A stretch of 64,000 nucleotides of DNA from Rallus limicola (lineage: Eukaryota > Chordata > Aves > Gruiformes > Rallidae), in assembly GCA_022605955.1 (NCBI GenBank), contig JAKCOZ010000003.1, positions 62,273,439 through 62,337,438 on the forward strand, written 5' to 3'. The notes under the pieces were generated by a model, which worked only from the letters and a program-made list of their open reading frames with translations, did not search any database and was not told the DNA's origin. Shown here piece after piece: positions 32,834-47,816 of the stretch (its first letter is position 1; the number at the start of each line of letters is the position of its first letter). The position numbers were made by a program, and so were the translations under genes.

Positions 32834-35800
32834 GTGAGTCTTTGGCAATGGGGGGTGAAATCCACGGTCTGGAACACATCAAGGTGCTTGTGGGTTTGTT
32901 TGCAGATCTCCATGCCTGTGCCAGCATGCCAGCCCAGCTCAAAGCGGCTCACAGAGAGGTTTTATCATTGTGATTCTGCAGCTACAGGAACTGACCTACA
33001 AACATGTAAAGACACTGTACCTTGGGGTGTAGTACAGGAAGGAAGCTATGCCTTGAAAGAAAGGCATAGCATTTTAAACACACAGATTTTTATCAAGCCA
33101 AGATCAAGGCTCAGACAGATAAAGAATGAAGATAATATAGAGGGAGTTTAAAAAGAAAAGAAGACAGAATCACTGCAAACAAAAGGGAAAGGATCAGAGA
33201 CTTGGGGCAGTACCAGGAAGAGAGCTGTGCTGCTGTGAGATTGAGGGCTTGTGGGTCTGTAAGTGTTCACTTACAAATACTTGTGCTATTTCAGAGCACA
33301 TTTAAGTTCTGGAAGCAGAATCATCCAATTAGCACAGTACACTGCTTCCTCGAAGGCTAATGTTTACAAAAGGACAACAATCCACACATGGCTGCCCTGC
33401 ACCCAAAACATCAGCCTTTCATGCAACACAGCCTCAGGAACCTGATGGAGGGCAAATCAAAGGGACAGTGTGCTTTTTGCTCAGAGCGTGGATAAAAAAT
33501 GAGAATCTTAAGTCAGGAGCAGGAAAAGCAGTCCCCTGATTGTCCTTCCCATCAGAACAAGTGACATTGAGAGGATGCTGCTGGAGCTGTTTGAGGGAAG
33601 GCTCTGAAAAAAGTGGGTGGAATATCTCTGGCCTCTACCAGATGAGTGCTAGGGAAAGTCAGCAGACAGCTAAGGTCTGAAAGAGGTTTAGGAAAGTTTG
33701 GTCATTGTCATGTGATTATGAAGAGATGCTCTAAATAAGTTTTACTCAAGGACCTGCAGTACTACTGCAGACACTAGTGCTGGGTTGGTTTATAAGAGAA
33801 ACCTTAAAGAAATGCCAGGAGAAGGCTGGGGAGGGCTTGTTGAAGTCTCAAGGGTCTGCCTGAGAATGTGGTGAATTGAATAATAAGATGGATCTGGTCA
33901 TAGCAGTATGGAAATGTCACAGCAGAGACCCGTAGGCAGCAAAGTAGTTGAATAGGCAAGACATTGCTGAAAGAGGGACTAGGAAGGGGAAGACATAAAG
34001 CTGGGTATGTGTACAGAACAGGATTAAGCATTAAAGTGGAGGACCTTGAGCTACAGATATAAGATGTGAGTAAGTGCATTGGAGCAGTAGATTTATCCTG
34101 CAGTCACAGTCATGAATGCTCTGGAACCAGTGGCTGCTTTTCAGGAAAAGGTAGGGAGCAGTAATATGTGTTAATGACACCACAGTTCACAGTTTGGTAA
34201 AAGATTGTCATTGCCAGCATGCCATATGCCACCAGGATACTTTTTTACTGCCAAGAGAGTTCTGTGATGTTATTAGAGAGAAAACAACTACTGCAATAGC
34301 TGTTTTGGATAATTTAACATCAGGAATCAGCTTGGAGAGCAATTGATACTATTATTGGTATGTCTGAGATGTTCTTGCATTTCTAGGCAATAAAAATATC
34401 CTCCAGATATTAACTGATGTGACAAGAAGTGGTGCTATTTTAGATCTGGCTTGGGTAAGTCTTGAGGACGTTGTAGGAGATCTGATCATAGAATTAGATT
34501 TGGATTCAGGGATAAAAAGTTCAATCAATGCAAATTCAATGAAGAGGTAATTGGAGGTAGATCTGTAAGAAACCTCAGTTTTATAAACAAAGTGCTTAAG
34601 CAAAGCAAATCTCAGAAAGATTGTGAAACCCAGGAACTCAAAATAAATCAAGTAGTGTTGAGGGAGAAAATACCAGAAGAGGAGCATCGCTAATGGGGTT
34701 CTCCAACAGTCATTTCATTCTTATGTTCATTAAGGACTCTGACACAAAAAGCAGGAGTTGGCAAAGAAAATTTGGTTGTAGCATATTTGGGAAACATCAA
34801 TATAACAAAGACTCAGAAATACCACAGAGAAGAAACAGGAAAGCTGGAATAACAGAAATGAGAAAAATATGGCAGGCGAATCTCAGTCTGCTGTAAACTG
34901 GAATTTACCAGCTGGAGGTGACTAAGGAAGAGAAAGCCTGTTACATTAGTTGATTTCAAGGTTACTAGTTGCTAAAACAGACAAATACATGTAAAAACAT
35001 TGTAGTCACACTTCAGCTTGTTTCCAAGGATCAGATATAACAAAAAGATTAGTCATGCCTTTCCACATAGGGAAGATTTTATTTCACTTAGCCATTGCTG
35101 AATGCTACTGGCCATCAGTAAAGAAAGAAAGGGGAGCATTGGAAAAGTCTGTGAACAAATTTTGAGGTAGGTAGAGGTGTACCACTGCAAAGACCTCCTT
35201 TCCAGCTCGTGCTTTTGCCCAGTGAACACTCAGTGCTCACCACAGTGTGCTTATGAAGGCATCAGTGGGTAGAACCTACCTGTTTTAGAGGAATTATTTT
35301 AAGAGGCTGACAAGCATCTTCCTGCCTTGTCTCTAGAGAGAAGCCTGCTCAAACACCTCTCTCTCTCTGCCTATTAAAACAGCCTGCCTCTTTAATTAGA
35401 TGAACACATACCTAGTGGCATTTGGATCAACTCTATTCTTCACCATACCCAGAATAAGCTCTGGGTTACGTGGGGTAAAATGAGATTGTATTGTCTGCAG
35501 CCAGTGTAACATGCCTCTCACCCATAGCAGCTCCTGCTGCTGTTCCTCTTAAAATCTGCCAGCCTTCACAATTTCAATGTAGTTTAGTAGCTCACATCTC
35601 CCAGCTGTGGCCCTTGTTCCTCAGTTGAGATCTTTAGAAATAAAAGATCTCGAGATTTTTTTAGAGATAAAAAATATTTTTTAAAAGATCTCTGGAATTT
35701 TTAGAGATAAAAAAAGATTCTGCATTAAACTTGCTGGGATTTGGATTGGGTTTTCTAATCTTTTTATGGCTACCCAGAAGTTAAGGTAGTACATAAATGT

Positions 35801-38800
35801 TTAATAGCTGAACTGGCAGAGCCATTGTTTGGGATGGTAGCAAGTGGGGTTTTAATCCTACTGAGGGTTTTCCATACGGATGGTGGCATTTTTCACTGCT
35901 AATTCAGAATCAATTGTTCAAATGTCAAATGCTCTGATGGAAGGTTGATAAATGTCATTTATCACTCTGTGAAGATTCATGTATAAGTCTGTCATATGTG
36001 CTTGCTGGAAGCTTGGTTCAAGTAAGCTCAATTAAATACCAACCCAGCATGAATACAACTTTTGCTTCCAGAGCCTGCAGTGATTGAAGTGTGACAGACA
36101 GAGTGTGCTGTGCTGCACGCACTGAACACAGAATTGTCCTGCTGCTTGAATGGTCTTTTCCTTGGTTGCATCTCCCCCTCTGAATCAGTATATTTGGCTG
36201 CATAGAATCATGTTTGCTTGGGGGGTCAGCTAGATACAAGTAAAACTTCACAGATGCCTTACATTCCTAGTGACCTTCTAAAGGTTATACCTGGTTTATA
36301 AGTGGAACAATAGAACACTTACCTTGCTGCTGGGGACACAGCAAAAAAAGAGGAGAACCACACACCAAGAGGAAATAACATCTCCCAGTTCATGTAGTTC
36401 ATCGTCTTAAGCCCTTATTATATCCATATTAATTATGTATTTCTTACTTTCCTAACACTCAGGCTTTTCTTTCTGTCAGGAACTGCAAGGCTCAGCCATG
36501 CTTCTTTCTTTCTTCCAAATCACTTGAAAAGGAGACTCCCAGCAACACGGGGAGGGGCTGGGTGTACATTAGTGCTTAGATGTCTCCAGCACATCCTTAT
36601 TAGGAGGCATATCCAGATGGAACACATACCACAAGCCTTTTGAAAACAGAAAAGCGTTGTGATAAGGAGAGAGGGAGGAACAGAATAATCCCCAAGAGTA
36701 AATTTCAGGGGCTCCATATCCACTGGAAGGCAACAGATCCTCATGGGATCCCCAGGAGACAAGATATTATTTTAATGAAGCTTATGCCATCTGTTTTTCA
36801 ATTTTGAATTTTTAATTTCCCTCTCTGCACTGAAGTCCCCATCCAGACAGCCTGCCTGTCTTACCTGGCAGTCAGTGACACTACAATTTGTGTTAAAACC
36901 AAAGGGACAGTGTTGCAATCGGAGTGCTGCAGGACAAGTACAGTGGTGATGAGGGACTGGGGCAGTGGCTCCTTCATCAGCACATCTGCCACACAGGAGC
37001 TTGGCAGTAGATCTCCTGCATCACTGTCTGCAGATGAACATATGGAAGAGAGGCAGGCAGACAACAGACACTCATAGCAGCCTTCATCCCTCCGAGATAC
37101 CTGTTGCCTTAGATGTAAGCACCTCCTGTCCTTGGACTAGATAGAGAATAAGGCACTGCTCAGTGGGATGCCTAAAAATATGTGAAAAATGAGTGCCTAA
37201 GGTAGGCAAGCTGGGTCCCACCTTAAGACTGAGTGAACTACATGTAGATGACATCTCCTGCCATATGACCAAGAGCCAACCTAGTTCAAAGTGTTTGTGG
37301 TTTTCATTTTAAGTTTTCTTTGCAAAGCTTTTTGTAAAAGAGATGACCTGAATTGCAAATGTAGCAGATAATTTTCCTGCTTTCCTAGCTACTCTTTTAT
37401 TCCCCTCCCAGCTTAGATCTCATGTTGGTGTTTATCTTCATACCAAAAAGCACAGTGGCAGATACTAGTCAGGCCCCATAAGGAGACGCAAGTGTCACAA
37501 AGTTCCCCTTGGTGTAAGCTGCTGTATCTTGAGTATATAAACCAACAGCCTGACCAGAAACTTCCCTCTCTTCAAGAAGCAGGAAGCTATTGTAACACTA
37601 ATGGAGCAGAGCTGTTTCATTAATAGCACACTGACACTTCCCTCCTGGCAGCCGCATTGTAGGATGCTGCTTTTTTTCTCCAGGAGACACGTTGTAGGCT
37701 GCTCTCAGAGCAGTTCAGCCACAGCCCAGCTATTGCTAGGGTGGAAATTCTGCTCACGGTGAGCCTGGACCTGTTGGCAGGGTGAGCGTAAAAGCCTCTT
37801 GAGTGAGCCCAGCCTGGCCTTTTGGCTTTGTATGTGACAAGGAGAACAAGCGCATGGCCATAGCAGGGCCTAAGCCAAGCAGGTGGCTCATGGAGAGGTG
37901 AAGGAAGTCTTGGTAGAAAAGGTCGTTCCCTGACAAATAATCATAGTGCTCATCCTCCAAGGAGAGATCTCAGATGAAACCCCCAAGGCTTCTTGTCTGC
38001 TTCTGCTTCTTCTTGCATTGGTCCAGCCTCTCCATCTTAGAATGTATAATAAGGACCCTAAGATTTTACTCAGTCACAGCAGAGCTCATATCTCTGTCTT
38101 CCACACCTCTAGATGGGTGTTCTGTGTGGAGACACCATTTAGGTATGTCCACTTCCAATCCTATTGGATTGCTTATTAACAAACAAGATTCTCAAAAACC
38201 TCAAGCAAGTAACTGGAATGAGGTTCACTTAGAGCAACAACCCTGGTAAGGGTAAAACAGCAACAGAAACCCCATTACAAGGAAATGTAGTTTGCTGTTC
38301 TCTGGTCTGCTCGACTTGGACAAAGCTGAGGATCTAGTTTATAAATGGGCCCCATATTGGTGGAGACTGAAGTGCATAGAGGAAATAATCCATTTGGGAA
38401 CAGAGGCTGTTAACATGCCTGTGGTGTTACCTCCTGCCTCTCAGCCTACTGCTGTGCATTCACAGCAGATACTGAACCACTATACCATCAGGGAGGAGTT
38501 GTACTGGGAATATCAGCCCCTGGGCTGAGAACTACAAAGGCCACAGGATTCAACATAACAAAATCAGTGTATTTCTGATTTGAACTTTACAGATGGCCCA
38601 TAATCCCAGTAAAGAACAGACTGCCTCTGTGTCCCTGTGTAGCTCCTGAGACTGCTCTCTCAATTGGTGTAGTTACTCAACCCCCCCATCTCGTAGGGCT
38701 GGGTGTGGGTTCAGAGCTTGTTTTAGAGCATCTCCATCAGAGACCAACAAAGTGCACAGCAGAGCGCCCTGTCCCAGTGCTGCTCAAAAGAGCACCTTGC

Positions 38801-39893
38801 TCAGGGAGCCCCTGCCAGGGCTGCCCGTGCCTTTGGTCAAGATGAAGAACAGGCAGTGGGAGGTGCAGTCCCAAACAGAACAGGCAGCAAGTGCCTTGCA
38901 CACATTGAATGGCTCAGTGCCTGCATGTATCCATGGCTCCTCTCTTCCCAGCCTGCTTCACAGCTCGTGAGTTCTAAGCTTTTCATACAGAAAACAGAAT
39001 AATAAGGGGAGGTTGTCATAGACTGGACAAATCAATGCCATTAGTGTATCCTTTTGTCAGTACTTCAAGTACTGTACTATTCCCAGTTGCTCTTTGGTAC
39101 CAGGGCAATTAATGCTAATTAGGTACAGCAGCTGTTGTTTCTGGGAAGAAGCTCTGTAGGTAAATTAGGGAAACATTTTATAAAAAAGCTGTAACTCTTA
39201 AGCTAGGTCCCCAGGTTCCAGCTCTATTGACAAAACTGCAGATTTCCATATCCATAACTGTTTGCATGGCGACCTCAAGTGACATCATTACCTTAAGTGC
39301 ACAAAAGCCATTTTACCCCCCTGGGACCACCCATTTCCTTGAACACAGACTGTACTTTGTATGGGGAGGATGAGTAATGTGGAAGCCAGAGCGCAGTGGC
39401 AATATAGCACTGCCATTGATTTTCTTCATGAAGATAGAATTGCAGCCTACTACTTGGAGGTCTCCTGGGGCTCAGGAGGAATTTATTTAAACATTATTTC
39501 ATGTGTTATTACTCTTCCCATTTATAAGAGAAATTGTGTATGCAGATTTATTGTAGCATCCCTCCTGTAGGATATCTCCAGGCTCTTTTTGGAGGGGATG
39601 AGAGAGTGAACAGCTGCATCATGTTAAAGGCAGTAAGGCTGCCTGCAGACAGAGCAGGAAAGATAAGGGCAGAAAACCAGTTGTGACAGGCATATTATTG
39701 CAGATTAGTTAGAGGAGAAACAGAGGGGCAGAAAGAAAGAGGTGCATGAGACGCTGTTGCTGACACAAGCTTGGGTAAACAGTAAAGCCATCAAGAGAAA
39801 CTGGAGCAGGGCTGTTCACTGGAGAGAGCTTTGAGTAGGAGAGAGTGTGTAAGTGGGTGAGGTGGAGGGGAGATACCCATCAGCAAATCCCAG
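32834..39893. other. FAM219A downstream intron, first part
   Basis: Intron-like DNA after the donor at 32834. No further FAM219A exon, no gene and no clear interspersed repeat was recognised. It holds one 41-bp tandem duplication, listed separately. Confidence 0.6.
35641..35717. repeat. AT-rich tandem duplication, 41-bp unit
   Basis: TAAAAGATCTC at 35641 recurs as TAAAAGATCTC at 35682, and both copies continue into TTTTTAGAGATAAAAAA with small differences. There are two units, the second incomplete. Confidence 0.85.
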
Positions 39894-40264
39894 GAGCTGC
39901 GAGGGGACCTCATTGCAGCCTTCCAGTCCCTGGAGGGAGCAGAGGAACATGAGGGGAATCAGCTTTTTCAAAGGGCAGAAAATGGCAGGACAAGGGGGAT
40001 GGAGTGAAGCTGAAGGAGGGAAGGTTTAGATTAGATATTAATGGGGAGTTCTGTACAGAGAGAGTGGTGAGGTGCTGGTTAGGGCTGCCCAGAGAGGTGG
40101 TGGAGGCCCCGTCCCTGGAGGTGTCCAAGGCCAGGTTGGATGGGGCCCTGGGCAACCTTGTGTAGCTCCAGGCCTGGAGGTTGGTGGCCCTGACTGTGGC
40201 AGGGGGTTGGCGCTCTATGATCCTTAGGGTCCCTTCCAACCCAGACCAGTCTATGATTCTATGA
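39894..40264 (+). mobile_element. CR1 retrotransposon 3' fragment, young-looking
   Basis: A sense CR1 copy holding the last part of ORF2 (landmarks GGACCTCATTGCAGCC, GCTGCCCAGAGAGGTGGTGG, GGAGGTGTCCAAGGCCAGGT, GGGGCCCTGGGCAACCTTG) and the 3' UTR ending CCCAGACCAGTCTATGATTC with an ATTCTATGA tail. It is the same subfamily as the antisense copy at 47817-48412, with few differences. The ORF2 remnant carries small deletions and is not intact. Confidence 0.93.
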
Positions 40265-43200
40265 GCATGTGAATATGAGGATGATGTGGCACAGTGTTCA
40301 GCAAATGAGCGTAGCCTTTGTGTAACTGCAGTTTGCCTGGCTTGTGCCACCCCACCAGGGCTTTCCTGGCCTTTCCCCGCCCTTCACTGCCATGCCTGCA
40401 CCACTCCCACGATGAGTTACTGGGTACGCACACACACTGCAGGCCAGTAGACACATGCCCACTCACATCTTGTGTTGCACACACTGCTCTTTGCTAATAT
40501 ACCCTCAGATAGATTTATCTAAGTCAGGAAGAAGGGCTCTTTAAGGTAGCTGAATAATTTTCTTGGGCATACCTGGCCATCTTTTACCCATTCCAAATTT
40601 TAACAGCTATCTACAGTCCTGATAGCCCAGGAAAGCAAGCTAATCCTGAAGATGTGCTTCTGCACAAGAGGTTTTACTTAGTAACAAGAATGGGCATCTG
40701 GAGTCTCTGAGTTGAGGGGATTGTGCCTGAAGCCAAACCCTCCAGACCAGAGATGCGAATTACAGCTTCTCTTCTTTGCCTTGACCCACCATAGTATCAC
40801 CACAAATAGGAGGAGCAGCTTAGAAAGTTGTGAGCCGAAACAAATCAAGCAAGTTGTTGAGATTCTCTAATAGAAGGAAGGAATAAGTCAGCAATTGAAG
40901 TAGTGATGAGAATAAAACCTACCTGGTCTAGCAGAGCCTAACCCCAGTAGGTAGCACCACAGCGGTGATAGGCTGGTGGTCTGTTCAGAGGTCTTATTGT
41001 GCAGTACATGTTATTACTCCTTTCTATGAAATACATAAAGAATTAGTTTAAGAGAGAGTGGTGCCATCAAAGGTGATTTACACCTTGTTCCTGACATTAC
41101 AAAGATGAACACTGGCTGGGTTGACATGGGTGCCTGCTCAGGCATTGACATCTTTGACAAAATAAGCACAGAAATGGGCAATATGCTGCTTCATGGCTTC
41201 TCAGACACCTATGTCCTTAAATGTAGGTTCCAGGGCATCCTCTGGACCACCACAGGGGAACATTTCTCCTGTTCTAAATTATCCAGGTGTTACTATTTCT
41301 GAAATTCCTCCTGATGTCTCCAGAGGTAGATGAGTTTCTGCATAGCACTCAAGGGAAGCAAGTAGAGCCCAGTGTAATTAATGTAAACTGGCTCCAGAAC
41401 AGACTGTAGCATCTGCAGACAGTATTGGATGATGCAGGTTTTTTTAATGTGTTTGATTTATTAATGATGAGACTTAAACTGTACCTGACAGTTAATTGAA
41501 TTTGTTCTGAGTATTCAGTGACGTAGGTTCCCCCTTTGTCTTCTGTGCGCTGCACACTCAGCTCTAAACCAGGAAAGGTTACTGTCTTCTTATTGAATGT
41601 TGGGACTAAAATGCTTTGTCAACAAATCGGTATCTATTAAGTAGACTTCTCAGAGGGAAGGGGTTTGTGCTGGCACAGAAAGTTCGCAGCAGCTCTTGGG
41701 GTTCTACTGCTGTTCTTATGTCCAGAGGATGGTCACAGCACCCTCAAAACTCCAAAAGGATCCTTTGGAGACTCAAAGCTCAATAAAAAAAAACCACAGA
41801 AACCTTTGCCACTGCAGGAGAGCTGAATAGATGAGGACATCATCCTCAATGCTGTGTGTCCTGTCTGTAGCAGGGTCCTTGTAGGTGAGGGTACCATGGT
41901 GGTCTTGGATGCAGACCCCTACTGAGCACAAACAGAGAAATATCCAAGGAGCCCTTCACCTCTGAACCAAGGGTCTTGGTCACAAGTACAGCAGATAGCA
42001 CTGCACCCAGCTGTGCACAGCAAAGCCACAGTGTGTCAGGTCCAGAGAGTGGTGCAGCTAAAGTACTGCTTACATGACCAGGCTCTTTGTGTGGCAGCTA
42101 GGGAGATATACCAGTCAGGAACAGGTAAATAACAGCAGCAGCACCAAACCAAGCACAATATTTGCCTGGTTAGCAGCAAAGACTTCGTCCAGTCCATTGG
42201 TGTTGGTTCATGGGTCTGGGGAGGAGTCATTCCCAAAAGCAGGGGGCAGCACGGAGAAGAACCCACAGAGGTTTGTTCTGTGGTTCTTCATGGAGGAAGG
42301 GCTGATTGAAGCAGGCCACAGAGCAGTATGTCCCTATAATGGGCACACACAAAAGAGGCTGTTGCCTGGATTAGCAGAATGGTAGAAGCAGCTTTGGCTT
42401 TGGCTATTCTCAGCATTTCAGCTTGGGGTCAGAGATACCACCAACTTCTTAAACCAACCAACCCCACGGTTGTACGGAGAAGTTCTAGGAAGGGGAATTA
42501 AGCTGCAGTGAGATGGTGAGACTAGTTGCTCAAAGAGTCCTCCAGATCTTGTGAGTCCCATCTGGGACTAAGAGCTTTGCCTGTTGCCTGAGAGTCACTT
42601 CACCCCTGGAGTAGTAACAAGGCAGTGGTCTCTTCAGGAAAGACCACAGCCCATGCCAGTTAGAGCCTTTCTGCTCTGCTGTGTACAGAAAGCCTTCTGG
42701 TACATCCCCTCCTTTTATTTCAAACCTCGAGGTTTTGGCTCAGCTCTTTTTCTTGTCTTGCTTGGCAATCATTCTCCATAAAGCAGGTCTCACTGAAGGA
42801 AAATATAGCTGTTTTTATAGATGCCACATATTTACCAAGGTAGGATTTTATTTAAGAAGTTGTAAAGTCACAGCAGTAATTGGACAGTCTGAGCCCATTT
42901 CTCCAGTTGTTAAACACAACTATCATTCAAAAAGCTTTAATTACTGCCTGAATCATGGCTGAATAGCTTGTGCTGAGGGTATGCATTTATTGCATCCTTC
43001 ATGGAAACGAGACATCACAGTCTGGTACTGTGCAAAATAGCTGCAATGCCCTTTTTGAAACCTCTTCCCGAAGGAAATCCAGGAGCTGTTCATCAGATTT
43101 TAAAACATAAGCATTCCCCAAACCCTTTTTCTAAATTAGCCTATAGAAAAAGCGTGCCCTATAGACGACTTTGGTGTCTTTTCTCCAGGTCCAGTTACTA

Positions 43201-46200
43201 GGGGAGGGCAGGAGTCACAAGTACATTCTTGGCAGGTAGAACCAAGTCTTTGTGCATTTCCTCAAAGAGCCATCTCCAGCCTCTCCTGGGTAACCACTGT
43301 GATCTCTCTGTCTCTGCCTCCAGCCTCAGCGTGGGTAGCAGACTCCTGTTCTCTCCACTCTGCCTCGCAAACTGCTCCTTTCTCAGGCATCCTCTCACAT
43401 TCCAGCCTCACTTTTTAAGACTGCGCTGATTCCTGCCTTCTTCTTGATGTCCCTTTCACCTGTGCACTCTGCCCAAATCCTTCCCTTCCTCTTTGTTTCC
43501 CTGTGGCTTTTTTGCTGCTTACCTTGAAGAGCTTGAACTGATTCAGTCTAAGCATTTTTGAATGGGGAACTGTTTCAACCCTCTGTCTTGTAAAGTACCA
43601 CTGTTTATAGCACCATAAAACAAAACCTCTACAGGGCTTTGAGGAATTCTGCCATAAACCTGAAGCCACCATGTTATGTTTGCTATACCTTTCCATTTTT
43701 CCACCTTCTGCTCTAAATGCAAGAGAATCCTTTTTTCCAAACAACCTACATACCCTCTTCTTTTTGCTTGTTGCTATGAAATTGGTACAATCAAGTCAGC
43801 AGGTGCTGATGTCTTGGAGGAATGTTGCAGTTCTGTCTAGCTCAGTAGTCTGAAGCACTTAAAAGTGCTTTCTCCTCTGAGTAAACCATGAGCTGGCTAC
43901 AAGAAGAAAGTTTAATCACAGCAGGTGTTTCAAGAGCTGCTGGCAGCCCCTTCGCTGCAACAGAGCTCCCAGGTAACACCAGTCACCGCGTGCCAGAAAA
44001 CAGCCCCTCTCCATCCCCCATCACTACACAGCCCCAAAGTGCAGATTTTTCACAAAAGGGAAGATTTGCTATGATTTATTTTAAATACTGGTTGTGGGAC
44101 TGGGAACTTGAAAGAAGAGTCATGTGAGTGAGGCTGCTGTACTGTGAATAAGCTCATCTGAGAAACCATGTTTGATATATTAAATGACATTGTACTAAAA
44201 ATTTGTCTTGAACAAGGCTAGCTAGCCTATTTAATATTTAAAGTGATGCTGTCAGGCATGGGTAGTTTGAGTTCAGAACAGAGGCTGCTTTTAAGATTAA
44301 GATTTTCAGGTTTTGCTTATAATTTTTTAGAGAAAAAGCAAGTGTCTTGGGGTTGAACTCCCTAGTAAACCCTAACACTTTTTTTTTCCTAAGTTTATTA
44401 AAAGAATATATAATTGATTCTTCCAAAACTGTCAAAAATTCATGCCAAATTTACAAGGTGTTTTAGGCTATAAAAAGTTTGGGAGGTCCAATTCACAAAC
44501 AGCTGTGCCTTTTTTAGCTGCAGGCTTTCAACAAGAACATGGAACACTCAAGTTACATTCTGCTTTCTCCCTGAATGTTTTAACTGCTGGGATGAAATGT
44601 GGCTTTATGCGGCCTCTGATCTGTGGGGCAGGAGGTGAAAGAACATGTGAAAGCAAAACTTTGACACAGTTATTTCTGTGCAGGCAGAATGTTTTGTCTT
44701 TAGTTCCTGCCAGCTCACATGGCCAACTCACTTCTGCCTGTGTACAGAAGAGCTGTGGTGCACCGCAGTCCCTGAATTTGGCTTTGGGTGCTTTGGACGG
44801 TGCTTGGGTTTTGCTCTCATTCATTGAAAGGCGATGATCAGTTACACTAGGAGGGGATCTTCTTTGTTGCCAGTGCTCTCATTCCCTTCTCCTGGGAAAA
44901 AATGTCATGACCACATTAGAATAGTCTGTGGCTGCTTTGAGTTCTTATTGACTGGGTGAACCGAAGCATTTTCAGGGGGTCTACAGGACATTGCTTCGGG
45001 CAAAGAAAGAGAAAGGAGGAATAAAAGGGGAAAAGACAGTGCCAGCTGTCTGCATGTCCCTAGTGATGACCATCAGATGGGAGATAACCAGGGTAATCTG
45101 GACAGTTGCAAGGAGAGTAGAAAAGCTTCATGTGGAACTTTCTCTGTGCTGGTGGAGAATTATATCAGTGAGCCTGAGTTGGCAGTACATTGTCTGGAGC
45201 TTCTAGTGGGTACTTCATTCACATCCTGTTTCTTTTCTCACCTTAAAGAAATGCTTTTCAACACAAGGACAGTCAGGCCCCGGAAAGCTTTTCCCAGGGA
45301 GGCAGTGTCGTCACCATCCTTGAGGGTTTTGCAAACATGACTGAGTAAATCCCTGAGCAGCTCAGTCTGATCCCATAGCTGATCCTGCTTTGGACATTGG
45401 GTGAGCAAGCTCCTGAGGTCCCTTCACTTTGAAGTTTCCTGGGACCCTGTTCTTAGTTAAGATGTCATATACTTTCTACTCACTACTGAAAAAGCCTACC
45501 TAAGTCCTCTTCTGTTGGTTTCCCAGTGCAAACCTGGTGGGATTTGCAGAGGCAGACTCAGGTACCTTGCATGCGCTGGCACAGAGCAGCCTTCTTCCAT
45601 GAACACTGGTATGTCCACTGGTAAACAAGAGACACCCAATTGCTGCTTGACGTCCACTCTGTTACAAATGTTCTTCTTTTGAAATATTAATTATTGCCCT
45701 CTGTTCTTTCCCTTTAATTCTCCAAACATCTTCAGCTGTACCATGATTGAATTTAAGTGCATATTAAAACTAATATTCTCCTTTGCTTGTATCTCTTGCT
45801 GACTCCAGTGCACAGACAGGGAAATTTGTTCTTTTACAGATCTGCCTTCTGACTTCCATTTTATCCATGGTTCTCAAAGCTGAGTATCTTCTGGTACAGA
45901 AAGAAGCTGCTTTCTTGGACCAGATATGTCCTAGCAAGACAAGAGCGTACACAGCGTGTAGTGATGGACTATTACAGAGCAGACCCAAATCCAAAGTGGC
46001 TGTGCAGGTGTTTGTGCAAGGTGCAGCGCAGGTGGTAACCAAGCAGCTGCTGCAATGGCTATAAACACCTCTCATAGGCCAACTTGAGTTCTTGGCATTG
46101 GTCATGTCTCAGCCAGACATTGGAAAAGGAGCTTAAATGTTAGGGAGAGAGATTTTCTTTTTGTCTGCTGTAATTTGGATTTTTAAGGGGACTTTGCAGA

Positions 46201-47816
46201 AAGAGATCATGACCCAGAGGCTGGCTGTCACACAGAGATCCCTACTGTTGTCCCAAAACAGAGTTCTTTACCCAGTGTGCAAAGAGCTAGTAACTCAGAG
46301 CTGAGATATATGTTTGGTTTATGTCTGCACAGGGAGGGGTGCTGGGTGGTCCTTCCACACAGCCAGTACACCATCGACAATGGCTTCATGTATTTACACT
46401 GTTTGGGATGCTAATTCCTTGTACTAGTCACACCTTCCTAACTACCTCTGGTTAACTCTTTCCTGCTTTGATTTAAAGATGCAGTGCCACTCATACTGGT
46501 TTGGTGAGTAGGGGTCTTTATCTGGGGAGGGGGTATATTCAGCACTGGAGGTGTAGTCTTCATATTATAATGGGACAGTTCACTCTAAGGACACCAATTA
46601 GAGGAGCTGTACTGGTTTTTTACTCCAGAGGGTGTAGATGTCCCTGCTTTGATAATTTGTCCCTCTGTTGAAGCTTCCTTTGCTACAAGCCTATCCAAGT
46701 ATTCTTCATTCTAAACCACACTGGACATGCAGTATGTTGGTTAAATAAGTTATGTCCTCAAGCAGCTAAGCAGTTAATTGTCATTACCTGCATGCCAACA
46801 ATAACTATAGAAGGAAACAGAGCAAATTAATTCTCCCACACCATGTTTTTTCCCATTTGCACCACATACATTTTTTTATGTAGGACAGGGTCATGGCTTT
46901 TAAGCAGAAAAAGGTAAAATCCAGCCTGGAGAATGAGTTCTACTATTTTAATGACTTGGAGAACATTGTTTTGATCTTCTTACGAGGATTCTAGGGCAGG
47001 AATTAAGGCAGTGGGCAGATGTTCAAGACTGCTAAAAGGTGTGGAGGTTGCCTTGGGGAAAAAATTGAATGCTGGTCTGGAGCAAACTGATGTGTTGCCT
47101 GTGGCCCAGAAGGAATAAATTCCCTTTCATGATCTTGGAGTTTGGAACAAAGAGATGCTTATGAAAAGATGATTGTTACATCTAACAAGGTTACAGAACA
47201 ATACTGAAACTTCTCAAAGGTGGCATACAGCACAAAAGCAACTTGTCAGACCTCATAGACCAGCTCTGTAATCCAGAGGCAGAATCACAGAACTCTGAAG
47301 AATTAAGCAGAGAATTATTTGAGGTTGAGTACATTACCTCTGGTCCTTCACCTCAAGAAATTTTTTACTATAGTTAGTGCTCAAGAGGGTCCTGAGCAGT
47401 GGTTAGCAAGCAGGGCTCCTGAAGGGCTAAGTACTCTGAGCTCTGCTCTGTGGAGGTTATGTTAGGTAGAAGGAAAGGGTAAGTAGTGGTATCTCAAGAT
47501 TTGTAAACAGGCACCACTGTAAAAACCTGTTCTTTGGGACAGTCCCTCAAAATACCTGTGTTTTGCTACATGTTGATCCTTGTGCTAGTCCAGCAGTGTT
47601 GAAGTTACTTGAGTGACTTAAAGTGGTGGCCTTAGTCCTCAGAGCTTTCTAGAGAGAGAGTGGCCCACCATCTGCCCAGACACTGACTATTTGGTCCTTC
47701 ACTTGGAGATTTCTGGCTTCACTTGGAGACTGTCAGAAGTACCTAGTAAACACAGACTCTCTCAGGGCAGTGCCTTGACAGGCACCCAGCACCCTGTGCT
47801 ATCACTGGCAGACCTT
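40265..47816. other. Intron-like stretch, nothing recognised
   Basis: About 7.5 kb lying between two inverted copies of one CR1 subfamily. Only short chance reading frames; no exon or other repeat was recognised. Confidence 0.6.

Noticed and set aside
47281..47340. AGAATCACAGAACTCTGAAG resembles a CR1 tail start
   Set aside because: The sequence after it does not follow any CR1 3' UTR; similarity stops after about 10 bases.
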